Assembly (NCBI RefSeq): GCF_037975245.1
Contig: NC_092576.1
Span: 26,799,611 to 26,863,610 of the forward strand
Direction of reading: 5' to 3'
DNA length: 64,000 nt
Source of the DNA: Apostichopus japonicus
Lineage: Eukaryota; Echinodermata; Holothuroidea; Aspidochirotida; Stichopodidae
Every line of letters begins with the position of its first letter. Within the stretch, counting starts at the first letter, position 1. The translations under genes were made by a program, and so were the position numbers. The notes beneath the pieces are model-generated. The model searched no databases, was not told where the DNA came from, and saw only the letters and a list, made by a program, of their open reading frames with translations. This document shows, piece after piece, positions 12,361 to 25,700 of this stretch.

Positions 12361-13309
12361 CGCGGCGGGGGTGCAGCCCCTAATTCGCCATTACTAATGT
12401 AAAAGAGAGTTTTGACATAATTGGACCTCCATGCTTTTTATACATCTACATGAGACATGTCGTTGTTTACATTAGCATGCCGCGAAATACTGCGCAATTT
12501 GAACGGACCGTACGGTACATGATGGCATGCGATGTAATAACCGATGCTTGCTTATATGATATTGACATGAACACGCTGAACGCGCGCTTCGCGCGCGAAA
12601 ATTTTTGGTTATTTTTTCAGGCAAGTCCGACAGTTTTGAGGCTTTTCATCCTGGAACGCCATTTTCATGCTCACTGATATGATGTCATATCTGCTGTTTG
12701 CGTTACAAATTCGAACAGGCGCGTAGCGAGGAATTTGCCAAGGGAGGGGCGAAGCCTGTAGGCAAATTATCTAAGCGTAGCGCCACCATAGGTTGGCGCG
12801 AAGCGTACAAGAAAATTTTGGCCGAAAATGCCCCCCAGATCGCTGGAAATGGCACTACCCAGGACCATTTGTTAGCGCGAAGCGTACAAGCAAATTTTGG
12901 CCGAAAATGTCTCCTAGATCGCTGGAAATGACACTTCCCAGGCCTTGTAAGTTGCCTCTATAAGCACTTTCTATTTTGAAATTACTTAGCGATATCATTT
13001 AAAAAAATGCTGAATGGGGGGGGGGGGGCGGGCGGTCGCCCCCATCCCAAAATGCGTCATGTTCCCCGACGACACGGTCGAGTTCGAGACCAGCCACAGT
13101 TGGTTTCATAGCACAATTCTACACACGCGTTATGATAGACCATATATAGTACATATATAGATCATTAGTGAGAGAGGAAAATGGAAACGTCAAAAAATGG
13201 AGTTGTCGGTGTAAGGGGTAGGGTGAGTCACACTTTTACGAAATCATTGATCCGTCACTGGCTACCCTTCAGCGCTGTAATGATGTCACTGTTCCTCTTT
13301 CTCTCCCCG

Positions 13310-13456
13310 GTGTCTTCGCGTTTTTCTTTTACTCCCTCCTTTCTCCTTTTTCTCTCTTTCTTCTTTTTCTTTTCCCTTCCTTCCTTCCTCTCCTCCTCCT
13401 CTTTTTTCCTCTCTTTTTTCCTTCTCTTTTTTTCTCTCCTCTTTTTCTTACCCGGG
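13310..13456. repeat. CT-rich low-complexity tract
   Basis: Long polypyrimidine run on the plus strand (CTTTTTCTTTTCCC, CCTTCCTTCC, CTCCTCCTC). It yields spurious open frames on both strands. Confidence 0.9.
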
Positions 13457-13721
13457 GGGCGCGCGCCCCCAACGCCCCCCCCTGGATACGCACCTGGTTT
13501 GGGTGGGTGGGGAGGGGGTGGGCAACTGATCAATCGGTAGGTTTGACGCCGCTGGAGCAACTGAATTACTTGCTTCTTAATCCCATGCCCACATTCATAC
13601 TACTTTATAAAAGCAGCTGAGATATTTGTAAGGGGAACTGAAAGGATAATTTGTCATTATATAAGTGTATACTGACAAGTTTTCTGAACAAGATATACTC
13701 ACTTGCTGAAATTTTGTTTCT

Positions 13722-14103
13722 TATTATTATTATTATTAACCTTTAAAAGGGTGACTCGGTTAGCCGAAGCTAATCTTCCCCGAGGCCCTAAAAGACAAGA
13801 ATAATATTATGAAACAATAAACAGAGAGTAAGACTATTAAACATAAATTATATACAACAGTAAATCACAAAACTGTAAAAATGGGTATAGAACATAAAAG
13901 CGTAATGAGATGATTAAGACTTGAAAAATTCATTGACTAAACGTTTAAAAATAGGTAAAGATTTGGCATGCTTGCATTCAGCTGGCAAACTATTCCATTC
14001 TTTGGCAGCTATGAAGGAAAATCTACGCTTGTGATATTCCGTTTTACCATCTTTCAGGTATAAGTTACTTTGGGTCGTGGATCTCGTTACCACGTGGTCT
14101 CAT
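13722..14103 (-). mobile_element. LINE 3' end (RT C-terminus plus 3' UTR)
   Basis: On the minus strand 14103-13914 reads as the C-terminal tail of a non-LTR reverse transcriptase: VTRSTTQSNLYLK, RRFSFIAAKEWNSLPAEC, then FKRLVNEFFKS and a stop. The motif (F)S..A..WN.LP......SL..FK..L is typical of CR1/L2/Jockey-like LINEs. The 3' UTR follows and ends in a (TTA)n tail at about 13722-13740. Strongly 5' truncated. Confidence 0.75.
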
Positions 14104-17100
14104 TTCTGACTAAACCAGTATAGTCACATTTAAAAAACTGTGACGAAGACCTCTCTATACGGACATTCTTATTCTTTGGGTTTGTCACAAAATGTTTTCT
14201 TTCTTTTTTTCATTTTTTTTTGGACGGCCAAAGGCTCCGGAGCAACTCAGGCAATTAGTCAACTGAAAGCAGTAACCAGGGCGACATCAGATCTACGCAT
14301 GCGTAATGCTGCCATGCATGCAGTGAAAACTGTTCGAAATGACCACGTAGACCATGCAAGAAAGAACAAAAGAGTGAAAAAAATGTATTAATAACAATTT
14401 CTACATGCATGGAACATTAATGGCACCTAACATGATCCATATATTGAGGCCGCACACAATATGTCCATCTACAGCTAAGAAAGTAAGGGTTTTTTTGGGG
14501 GGGGGGGGGTGAAAAAAATCTGCCAGAATGTCGGAAATTATGAGGAACACAAAAGGAAGAAGGGAAATAAAACAAAGGGCTATAAGTTTTTGTTTTAATG
14601 CTCGGTACTTGACAATATTCCGTCACAACGAAATTACCTTATTGTGTATGGTTTTGAAAATTTATCCTTCACTGACTTTTTCATATTTGCTAAATAGTAT
14701 AGTTGTATATACCAGAGGTCATTGTATTAAACTTCCAAAGTCACAAAGTAGGATAAATATTCGGCATAATTTTTTTCTATAATTGGGTTGCGAATGAGTG
14801 CAACGGTTTGCCTGATAAAGTTGTTCTTGCAAGTAGTGTGAATGGGTTAAAGAATGCTTTGGCAAGCACATTTTAAGCATTGTAATCGGGTCTGAGTGTT
14901 TGTGTCTTCAGTTTTTTCCTTCTCTCCTATATGGTTCTTGATGGGGACTTGAGTGTCCCTCCTGATCACTTTTTTCTACTAAACTAAATTTTAAACCTTT
15001 TCCTTCAACCGCAATTCGATCACTTGTGACTGTTTCGTATCATTCCTGCAGTCGAGAACGGATTCAGAATATTAAAATGAAACAATTAAGGAGTCGGGTC
15101 GTGGACGCCGACTCACATGTAGGGGGTGTGAGTCCTCTACCAGGAACAATTAAAGGCACGGAAGTAACATTTCGCATTCTGAGTCATATTTACAGTGTAT
15201 AAGTTAGTTCTAAATTCGGGCTATCTGACAAACAATATTTCGCGAGTAACTGCTTTTGACTTTATGTGTGCCAGAGGTTGAAAGGGGCGTTCGTGTCCAC
15301 TCCTAACTCGTCGCTCCTCCCTCCTCCTCTTCCCCAACCACCCCCCCCCCCCTCGGATTCGCGCTTTTTTTACGGTACATTGCAATAAAATGAGTAAACT
15401 TGACAGGAAATTTCAATGCAATGTTTTGTCCAATTCTTAGGGAATTGTGTCAGCAATCTGATCAAGCACAAAATGTTCTTAAGTTTGTATTTCCTCGTTT
15501 CCCATTAACCCATTATTATAAAAACAAAAAAATATGGACTTCCAAAATGTGTATCATTCATTATCCACTACAAAGGAGGTACAGACAATAGAACTCTTTG
15601 AATATTTAATTAACCTCCAAAATTCAATCAAACTTGACGTGATATTCAAGCTTAACATTTTTCCCGATCCACAGAGATTAAAGAAGTGAAAATGACACAA
15701 GAAGAGGTCGCTTATTCTACAAGAAATACACTCAAATTCATAAAAATATAGTTTGCTTTGTATTTAGAAGATCTGAATATCGGAAGCATGGTTAATTCGT
15801 GAGGTTTGGAATACTGCTTCTAAAACTGTCGGTCGCGACCCAAGATGGAATCGCGAGGCTATATGGTTCGGTAGTTAACGGACCTGGAATATTTTTTGTT
15901 TCACCGGTGTACTACCGGTAGATAACGATACAAATTTAGAACGGATTATGGCGTAGCATACGCCTATTAAAAGCCCCATTGACTTACACATTTAAATTTA
16001 ATCACCAAAGTAATGTGGTCTCTAAGTCTAGGTAGAAGTGTTCACTAGCTAAACGCTACCTATGCATGATCACCGGATAGCTGACAAGTTGGCATTTCAC
16101 GGCTCCATCAATTTACGTGTCATGATGTGCAGATGTTTTGCTATGAGAGCCGGCATTTTTCGTCACTCAGTAGTTCACAAATGGTAGAAAAGTGATGGTG
16201 GAAAATACCAATGACACCGCGCTCCAGTGCTTGAATGAAGTCGGGCCGAACATTGCACATTCTCGATTAACTACAACATTTACGACTTGGAAACCCTGCA
16301 TCACACGATATGAAAAGACAAGTGTTTCAGGAACCGATAAATAAGAGATTTATAAAAGCGGTTTGGGAGTAGAAGCATCGTCATATCCTATACATAGTGA
16401 CAAGAACTGGTTATGGAGGGTGGGGGAGGGGATGGGGAGGGTGGCATGTGATTGAGAGAGAGAGAAATGTGGGCGAGAGGGACGATGGAGTCTAGAGATG
16501 GCGCTCAATCAAAAAAATTACCACACTTAAACGTACGCTGAAAGAAGAGGGCGCTCAACCGAAAAGGACTCATTTCAAAAGTAACTGTTTGTACAGCGAT
16601 TTGTCGAAGGTCCAAAATTGATGACAGTTATATGGAGAAACAAAATGTTTGATTTATTAGTATCCTTTTTACATAACACTGACATTGAAGCATTATAATG
16701 TGAATTCTGAGTGGTTCTTAAAGAGAAATCAGCTTTGCCGGTTTGAGCAGCTTCTGTTACTTGCATAAACCAACAGGGTAAGTTCATGAAGATTTTTTGT
16801 TTGACATTTCAAATCCTTGTATTTCATAATGGAATCTAATCGCAGGGTTGCGGCAGTGAGGACACTTGAAAAATATTAAATTGATAATTAATCTGTAAGA
16901 TTTCCATTTTAATAATGGCATTCTAATAGATCTTGCTGCTTAATTTGTCTCAATTGCATTCACCTGGCGTGTGTGTGGAGGGGGGGGGGGGGTGGGGTAG
17001 GGGGCAGAGGAGACCATTCAACCCTGCTTTTATTTTCAACATACCTTTACGAGCAGGCATCAGCATGTAGGGCTCTAGTTTCCTGCTGAAATACACCTCC

Positions 17101-17243
17101 CTCTCTTGCATTTTTTATGAATCGATAAACTATGAGGTTTTGTTTTATAAACCAAAACAATTTTCTTGACAAGTTACATACTCCATTGAAGCACACAATG
17201 ATGAGATTGTAATTTCTGGTATAAATGGGAAATATATATACCG
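14104..17243. other. Intergenic, nothing recognised
   Basis: No splice-bounded coding exon was recognised on either strand. Contains G/C homopolymer runs (about 14496, 15342, 16406, 16980). An open frame at 14140-14391 has a basic tail but no known domain and is treated as non-coding. Confidence 0.45.
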
Positions 17244-17545
17244 GTGTTGTGGCTGAGTGGATGAAGGCGGTGGCATTTGAAGCAATAAGGCTTAGCAATC
17301 GGGAGGTTTTGGGTTCGATTCCCGGCCGGGTCAGAGTAAGGTGGGTTTTTCATCTAAGAGCAATCTACGGTTTTCCCATCTGAAATGACTTTCTAAATTG
17401 AAAAGATTCCAAATTTGAGTTAAAATGTTGCATTGGAAGCCACCAGACGTGTAAGTTGTAATCCATAAGCCCTTGCGGGCTTCTCCCACATTTGTGGTCG
17501 CATAAGTGTCATAAAAATAACTGCCGTTTATTATTATTTTTATAT
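17244..17545 (+). mobile_element. tRNA-derived SINE, copy 1
   Basis: tRNA-like head with an A box TGGCTGAGTGG (17250-17260) and a B box GGTTCGATTCC (17312-17322), followed by a tRNA-unrelated body (GGTGGGTTTTTCATC, GGTTTTCCCATCTGAAATGA, GCCCTTGCGGGCTTCTCCC) and a TTTATTATTATTTTT tail. A second copy is at 36662-36930. Confidence 0.85.
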
Positions 17546-17934
17546 ATATTTTTCTCCCAGACAAGAATCACATATCACAGACACTACCCTCTTTAAGATA
17601 AATCATCAAAGAAGTGAGTTAGGACACATGTGCAAAACCGGAAGTATGTTAAAAAAAAGAAGATAATGTTAAGAAAGTTTTACAGCTACAGAATATTTCA
17701 GCTTTGAATAGCTACATATCACATATATCAAATCTTTCAATGTATAAATACATAAATAATCTTTCAACATAATTCTTCAAAAGTCAATTGCCCTTCATCT
17801 AACTTGAGAGAAAAATTTGTATTTTGTAATGATACCTGCTACATTAAAGGATATACCTTCACAGTAGTGCTTGAGTACTTAAGTCCGAACTAGGAATCAA
17901 TATCATTTTATTTCCCTGAGGTCCCAGACCAAGT

Positions 17935-18320
17935 TCTCGGACTGAAAATTACAGGACTCAGATGTCAGGTACTTGGACTGAAGAAATGTACAGGACTAAG
18001 ACTTACAAAGCTAACAAAACTTGGATGCCAAGGACTTAGACCTTGGCTAACACTGTTAACAAAACTTGGATGCCGTCCTTGGAGTTGGACTAGCAGGATT
18101 TGGATGCCAAGGACTTAGACCTTGGCTAACACTGTTAACAAAACTTGGATGCCTTCCTTGGAGCTGGACTAACAATGTTAGCAGGACTTGGATGCCAAGG
18201 ACTTAGAGTTGGACTAACAGTGTTAACAGGACATTGATGCCGTCCTTAGAGTTGGAAAACCAATGTTAACAGGACTCGGATGCCAAGGACTTAGACCTGG
18301 ACTAACAATGTTAACAAAAT
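17935..18320. repeat. Degenerate minisatellite
   Basis: Irregular array of units built from AACTTGGATGCC, AAGGACTTAGACC and CTAACA(A/C)TGTTAACA, about 45-60 bp each, with variable deletions. Confidence 0.75.
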
Positions 18321-19082
18321 TACAGTTAGTTAATGATACAGCGTTCACACAAAGACCCTCATACAAGAAAACATGTGGCAGGCATTGCAGACTAATTGGT
18401 AAAAAGAGGTCATTTTACGACCAAGGCAGGTCAATTACGTAATCTCAAGAAAGTTTCTATTGATAGTGAGTTTAAAGTTGGGATCTATACAGCAGACCTT
18501 TAAGTGACTTAGAACACAAAATAATGATCTGGATAGGACCAAAACTTACAACCCTAAGATCAAAAGGTGTGTTGCTTTAACCTCACACATGAGAACAGTG
18601 ATCAACAACACAGTTCCAAATTGATAAGCAGATGCTATTTTACAGATCTGCTATGACGTAACCAGCCAATTTTTTATCTTCTTCAGATTTACTGTTAGCT
18701 TATAATAATAATAATACAAAGTCTCAACAAACTTTACAGCATATTCATAATCTCCCCGTCAATTGCTGACGAAAAATAAACAACATATGATGGAGTAATT
18801 AAACCGTTTTCTAGACTTTCAAATTCACAGCTCTTTAAAAATCAGCTTTGGAATCTCTCTTCTATCACCTTTGAGTTTCCTTTTGCTCTTCTCAGCTCAG
18901 ATTCCCTTCATCTGTTTGGCACGGCTTCATGTGCGCTTCACAATAATGAAGGTATTAAAGTATTCATTTTCTTGTTTCTGTTTTCCACCAAGAGTTCAGA
19001 TGTTGTTATCATCTCCTGCTAAGCTTTTGACAGCACTTTCCTCTCTCTTTCCTGAAGGGATGAAACATGACAGGGGAGCCAT

Positions 19083-19210
19083 ACGTCCATGATTATGAAT
19101 TGTCAATTGTCAACAACTCTGTAACTGGACGACATACATTAATCTGGGAGTAACTCAAAGCGGGGACCTTATGATTGGAAGGCACCGGCGTTAACCACTG
19201 AGCTAACACC
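19083..19210 (-). mobile_element. tRNA-derived SINE (second family), truncated copy
   Basis: Minus strand starts GGTGTTAGCTCAGTGG (A box) and runs into the same body as the next copy (19352-19481), with a partly lost B box. Located under 0.5 kb beyond the HIKESHI stop, so possibly in its 3' UTR. Confidence 0.7.
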
Positions 19211-19481
19211 TATGAATCGAAGAGACTGAATCTAAGAGACTAAATATGAATCTAAGAGACTGACTTCGGTCAGCTTGCGGCTTTGATGAGCCAATGATGG
19301 CTTCTTCGCAAGTTCCTGCTTGCAGGAGGATCTAAAATACATACATATTTAACGTCCATGATTATGAATTGTCAATTGTCAACAACTCTTTAACTGGACG
19401 ACATCAATTAATCTTGGAGTGACTCGAACTCATCACCTTATGATTGAAAGGCACCGGCGTTGACCACTGAGCTAACACTCC
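19211..19481 (-). mobile_element. tRNA-derived SINE (second family), fuller copy
   Basis: Minus strand head GTGTTAGCTCAGTGGT, then GAGTTCGAGTCACTCC (B box), then a body with CAATTGACAATTCATAATC and a 3' region with AGAAGCCATCATTGGCTCAT and GCAAGCTGACCGAAGTCAG. Arranged head to tail with the truncated copy at 19083-19210. Confidence 0.75.
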
Positions 19482-19559
19482 ATGGTGAGTTTAGTTGACG
19501 GATTGAGACGAGGCGAGAATCATAAAAGTGAGTGCTTTATAGAGTTGACACATTCTCTC

Positions 19560-19760
19560 TCATCTTTTCCAGAAGTTAGGATCTTGCTGTAATTTTCTCT
19601 TGAAGCTTTGATACCACTGGTCTAGTACTGTCGAGGGGATGAAAGATACATTTGGCTGGGGAGTCATCTGTGATTGGTTGATGGCAAAAGATGAGGCGAA
19701 ATTATAAAAGTTCTCCAGAAGCTTCGTCGTATACTGAGTGACATTGTCCATGTGAGAAGC
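19560..19760 (-). CDS. HIKESHI: HIKESHI coding exon 4 and stop
   Basis: 201 bp starting after acceptor CCCCTTCAAG at ASHMDNVTQYTTKLLENF and ending KLQQDPNFWKR then TGA. This is the helical C-terminal domain of the family. Confidence 0.95.
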   Translation of the reverse strand, partial: ASHMDNVTQYTTKLLENFYNFASSFAINQSQMTPQPNVSFIPSTVLDQWYQSFKRKLQQDPNFWKR

Positions 19761-22700
19761 CTTGAAGGGGAAGGAAAAAAACATATGTTTAATGAATATG
19801 ACTTTGTTGCCATGTAACAACATCTTATATATGCCTCCCATAGCAACGTAGAAAATTGTTGCCATAGCAACAATGTTCAGATGGTGGCATTTGACAAGGT
19901 GCAATTATTAGCGGAATATTGAAAGGATATTCTGTTGGCTGAAGTCCATCGTTTAACAACATTGTTGATGACATCATGCAGTCAAACAGAGAAATGATCC
20001 AATTCCCAGAGTGAGGGATGATTTATCTGGTGAAAATATACTTACATTCATAAAATATTTAGCTTAAATAGGAAGAAATAGTAAGTTTTTTGACGTACAG
20101 TGGCAAAACAATTTTCCTTTCATACAAGTATCCCATTGCCACTTGAGTATCCCTTTAACAGCCTCTGTCCCTTAACGACGACCTTTGACACTACACATAT
20201 TTTGTCTGATACTGTACATAAAATACTGCACTGTATTGATGGTGAAAGGGTGACATCTAGAGAAGGAAGTCTTTCAACTTTCAAGATGAATTCGAAATCT
20301 TAGCCAAGACCTTCTACAATTACAGTACAGGTGTACACATACCAACCTATTCCTCAATTCCTGCCTACCACCATGGTTCCAAAATCTTGGGTTAAATTCA
20401 AGTAACATTTTTTTCTTTTTTTTGGAGGGCCTGCTTGCTTTCTTCATTTTTGTCGTGCCCCTACCCACCATGGTTCCCACTTTTTGGGGGTGAAAAAAAG
20501 TTAGACAGTATATAATTACTGCATGTGTTTTTATTATCTTTGACACATTTTACAATATTTAATTGTAGATGTACTGTCTGTTTGTTATTAGTCTGGCATA
20601 TTTAATACCTGAGCTGCTGATACAGGTGTCTGTTGCACGATCTGATCCAGTGGTTCCACGGAGATCCCAATCTGTGATGAATTCCCTGCTAGTGGATTCA
20701 TCGATCCCATGAAGGATGGTCCCGCCGACGGCGAGTCTGGAATGAAACCATGCACAGAGTGGAATAGTTACGGTTGTGTATTACACAGGGAAAGATGTAC
20801 AGTATGCAGTAAGCAATTGCAAACTGCTACCCGCAAAATGGTCAACTTACTATACAACTGCAAAGCAGTTTGTGTGCACAGGAAGCATAGTATTTTATAA
20901 CGCTATGCAAAATGGTCAAATTGTTATACAACTGCAAAGCAGTTTTGTGTGCACAGGAAGCATGGTATTTTATAACGCTATGCAAAATGGTCAAATTGCT
21001 ATACAAGTCCTAAGATGTAAAGCAGTTTTGTGTACACAAGAAGCATAGTATTTTACACGGGACAAACTTCAGCACCTTCAAAACTGATATAACATTTGAA
21101 CACTAAACTATTCTCTGCTACATATATGTTAAACGAAACGAGCTTCTACAAATCCCTTTAAACGATCAGACCGTTGGAAAAGGGGAGAAAGAAACACAGG
21201 GAAAGATGTATGCAGTGAGCAATTGCAAAATGCTATGCAAAATAGTCAAATTGCTATACATGTCCTAAAATGTATGCATAGCAGATTTGTGTACACAGGA
21301 AGCATAGTATTTTATAACGGACAAACTTCATAGCCTTCGACACTGCTATATATAACATTTGAACACTCAATTATTCCCTGCCATATATGTCAAAACAGTG
21401 AGCGTCTACAAATCTTTAGGTGATCAGACCTTGGAAAAGGAAAGTAAGGAAACATGAGCAAATTAAAACCTGAAAACAGACTGTAAAATTTATCAAAATT
21501 AAACAAAACTGTTAGCAAACTGCTTATTCACTACAGTCTAGAGAGCCTGTGTAAGAGAATGTGTAAAAGTAAGTTGGCCTGACGTTTCGATCCTTGCAGG
21601 ATCTTCTCCAGAGGCTAAATGACAAGTAACAGTAACAGAAGGGACAAATACATGTATGCCTTAATACAGACAGGTTAATGAGAACGGTGAACACAAAAGA
21701 GATAGATGTAAGGGGATGAGTAGACAAGGGATGGAGAAATGAATTTAATAGTAAATCTTGAAATAGCGAAGAAACATGTAAAGCATGTGTTTATATGGTA
21801 CAGCAATATCATATTATTGTACTGTACAGTACCGTACAGTACAGTACGGTACTGTAGGACATAAATTTAAATCAGCTTAGTATCATTCTTAAAAGAGTGA
21901 AGTCATAGCAGAAAAGTTTGAAATTTTAACAAGATATTTACATGTATCCATGTTAATAGTACTACCCTGAAGAGAGTCCTGACGACCAACCACTCCGGAT
22001 TGGATCAATCAGGAAGTTACCTTTTTTTCCTTGTATGTTGATGAAAGTTGCCGTGGGTAGTAAGCTACTCACCGCATGTCATTACTGCTACAAAGTTAAT
22101 TTCATGTATCTTTTGTTGTGTAACATTAAGAAAAGAAAAAATCTCTCAATAAAAGGAACTTTTTGGAAAATTTCATGTCTACGACTCACGGCTCTTTTTA
22201 GCTGTAAATGCAACCTAATGTCTAATATATTAGGTCAGTAATAATCTTTGGTAGGAGGTTTTCTTTACACTTCTGGAATGACTTATGCATGATTTGCAGT
22301 GACTTACAGTAAATATAACTGGAGGATTTTGGCAATTTTGAGGTGGGAAAAATCCTCCTGGTAAAAACACACAGCCTGGCTAAAAAAAAACACCTCAAAA
22401 AAACAGACCATCCCTGATTTAGAACTTCGACACAAGTAAAGAGTTAATACTTACTCTGTTTGAGTCCAGATATCTTAAATATTGCACTGGGTTTCTCGTT
22501 TGATATAAACCCGACAAAATGCCAGTGAATGCCCGTCGGTGAAGCAAACCCGAAGTGAACAGCGCCCCCTGTACCATCCGGGAAAGGTGAAGAGCCTGTC
22601 ATGAAAATGACCACGTGGTTCACCGTCTCGGGGTTCGTAATCTGACAGACGAAATGCGTCGGATCGACTTGTTGAACGTCAGTCTGTACCTGGAATCATG

Positions 22701-25700
22701 TCAAACGTGAGAATATTAGTGTTCGACCAATAATCGGTTAGACAATCGGCATCAGGCCAATTATCAGACAATCGGTAAATAATCGACATCGGCAAAATCC
22801 ATTGCGCTACCTATTATTTGTAACCGATTATTACGTTCCATATAAAGGATTGTACTTTTCCGTGCGTTTGATACACCACAACCACAGAGGGAGAATAATT
22901 TTGATCATTCTATTCAATGCTATTCATAGCCGGGAAAGGTGCGCTAATCTACCGTGTAATGGTATCGTAAGTCCCTCGCGTGAGTTTGTACAAATGCTGT
23001 TGGATACACTATCCAGTTTTATCAGTTAACATCATGCAGTATACCCGCGTAACAACATACATATACGTGCTAACAGTAACTAAACTCCTTTTCTCAGAAT
23101 ATTGAAAGTAACGATGTATTGTTTCTATCCCAGGACTATAAAAGACTGGAATACGTAATCCTCAGCCGTTAAGGAGAGCCCTAGTGTCTCGATGTGTCTA
23201 AAACTAGATTGCCCACGCATTGTTACAAGCACTGCTGTACTGCATAACAACATCCTCGTTGTGATACCCGAGAGGGGCTTTTTAACGAGTACTTAACAGA
23301 AACAGAAATGACTCGAAGTAAAATAATAAGTTGGGGAAACTTATCTTTGCAGATCACAGCAGGGTAAGGAAAAATTAATATTGTTTGCTGTTATGTGTAA
23401 AAATGTGAGAGAACTGGGAAGTAAACAAAATTTTGCCATCACCTCAAAATCAGTTAATCTTTCCTAATATCTGGATACATGGAAATGAGGGAAGCTGACT
23501 GATACCAAACAAATCACAGGGAAGTGAGGGGAAACAACAATAATCCACAGTCAAAACCAAATAAAAGGGAACCAGATATCACAAGTTATCGTGTTTACAA
23601 GCTAGGGCGTCAAATACACACATACATGTATACTATACACACACAGACATTGCAACTTGACTGCATAGGTTATTTGCCTCCTTCTATGACAAGTAACCAA
23701 CAAATGCACTTGTTGTTCAGACTGATTATCAGGAGGGTCTATAGGAAATCTGCTAGGCTAGAAAGAAAAAAAAATATCTTGATAAACAAGTCCTTTCACA
23801 TCTCTCCCCAGCCCCTATCTCATTAAATGATGACTTCAACCCTTTACTCGACCTTCATGGGAACAGCACTTACATTAAGGTGACCATACTTTCCTGACTG
23901 GAATCAGGGACATTTATTGCATGACTGATATGGGGGAGGGGTCTAAGGGGGTATACCCTCCCCCTTTGGAAAATTTTCAAGTGCCTAAGGTGCTTAGATG
24001 TAAAATGGTGATACTTAGAAGTATTTCTTTTAAATCAATTTTATTTTCAAAAATGTAGCTTTTTCTTAGATGTAATTCACTTAATTTACGTGGTTCTTTG
24101 AGAGCTTGCGAGTTGCTTGTGTCATTAATTTGTGTTCCGTTCCGTTCTGCGACTGCACATTTGACTAAATTTTGTTTTTACAACTAGTTTACTAATAATG
24201 TGGGACAGTGGCGTAGCTACGGGGGGGCCTGGGGGGGCCGAGGCCCCCCATGAAATCGGCTGGCCCCCCCACTGGCCCCCCCACTGGGAATGCCTTAAAA
24301 AAATGTTGTAAAAAAATATAAAAAAATAATTGCGATTCACTAATATTTTTTGTTCAATAATTTGGGAAATAGAGTTACACAATTTTCTCGTCTGCATCTG
24401 GCAGAATAAGAATAATACAATATCTGTAGTAATCATGAGAATGGTCACACAGCATGGCATGGCAATGGTCGATGCGACGATTGCGACCATACACCACGAA
24501 CCTTGTTGTGCTGCGCGATATCAATATCTGCTGAAAATATGTTCAGTGCTTCCACCTAGCGCAACAATCTATCAAAAGATTGGCTCCGTTTGTACTGAGC
24601 CGAGGTATCAGGTATTCATATATTGCCTCGAGTCAAATAAATATATGCAGGCGCGGATCCAGGGGGGTCCAGGGGGTCCGGACCCCCCTGCTCTTGGCCA
24701 AAAAAACAAGAGAGAGAGAAAAAAAAAGAGAGAGAAAAAAATAATTAAATTAAACGCCAATTTTAAACATGTAGGACGTCAGAAAAGCGGTTATCCTCAC
24801 AAGTCAGCCAGGTGTGTCTTTTCCGTCAAATGAATAGTGTGCACGCTTGCTACTCGTGCCAAAAATGCCTAACAATCTCAATTTTCAGACCGAAAAGTTT
24901 CAAAATTGAGGTGGTGTTCGAATTTTTTGGGGCGGTGAGGTTACAGAGCGGTAGGCTGCTAGGATGCGCTAACGAATTTTTCAAGAGCAAACCCCTCACC
25001 CTTCCAGAATCCTGGATCCGGCCCTGCATCAAACAGTGGTGACGGAACGGGAGGGAATGGGGGTTAAAGGCATTATGATTTTTGTATCATCTCAACTCAT
25101 CTGATATGTAATACCATATTTCATAGATTGTTTTTTTCTCATCAATTGAGAAATTGCAGACATGAGATCCATATTTTCAGGCTAGGTACATGCAGCTTAG
25201 AATACTCGGGAAATGCCGTTTCCGGCCATCTGGGGGGTTTGTAAAGCCAAAAATTTTCTTGTACGCTCCGCGCCAACCGATGATGGCGCTCCGCTTAGAT
25301 AGCCTTACGTTCAGGCGCGGCTGGACCAGTCAGACACTGATCACTGAGCACATTCCGGTATAAGAGTTAATTTCCACTCCATTGGAGTAAATCTTAACTC
25401 CTAATAGAGTTATATTCACTCATATTAGGAGTGAGGGTTAACTAATAGAGTTAAATTTCACTCTTAATTTGAAGTGCGCCGAGTGATCACTCCAATGGAA
25501 TGAAATCCACTCATTTGTATTTAGAGTGTTGCTAGATATATGAAAAAGAAATTTACATACCAATACATGTTATCGGTCATCGATTGGCACAAAAACCCAG
25601 ATTCTGATGACAGCTGCCTCAAGAAACCCAATAAATGGCCTAACTAGCACCGAGCCACCAATGTGGACCATTACCGAAACATCGATGCTTGTTAGTCTTC

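Larger units (their letters stand above)
11295..13496. mobile_element. Composite hAT-like DNA element, non-autonomous
   Basis: Left end CAGGCGCGTATCCAGG (11295-11310) is matched by right end CCTGGATACGCACCTG (13481-13496), 15 of 16 as inverted repeats. Subterminal GGGGGGCGCG words are shared by both ends. GTTTG flanks both sides (11290-11294 and 13497-13501), a possible 5-bp target duplication. Inside are core modules at 11338 and 12768, a second complete element (11984-12360), the left end of another (12716, CAGGCGCGTAGCGAGG), G runs and a CT-rich tract (13310-13450). No transposase frame is seen. The long open frames at 13181-13560 are an artefact of the CT tract. Confidence 0.55.

Noticed and set aside
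13181-13560. 119-aa and 101-aa frames on both strands
   Set aside because: Translations of a CT-rich tract (Ser/Phe/Leu or Arg/Lys/Glu runs).
17244-17335. A functional tRNA gene
   Set aside because: A and B boxes are present, but the sequence continues into a shared SINE body and a second copy exists; the acceptor stem does not pair convincingly.
24330-24833. 167-aa frame as hAT transposase
   Set aside because: No hAT dimerisation or catalytic motifs; it crosses a nested element boundary and G/C runs.
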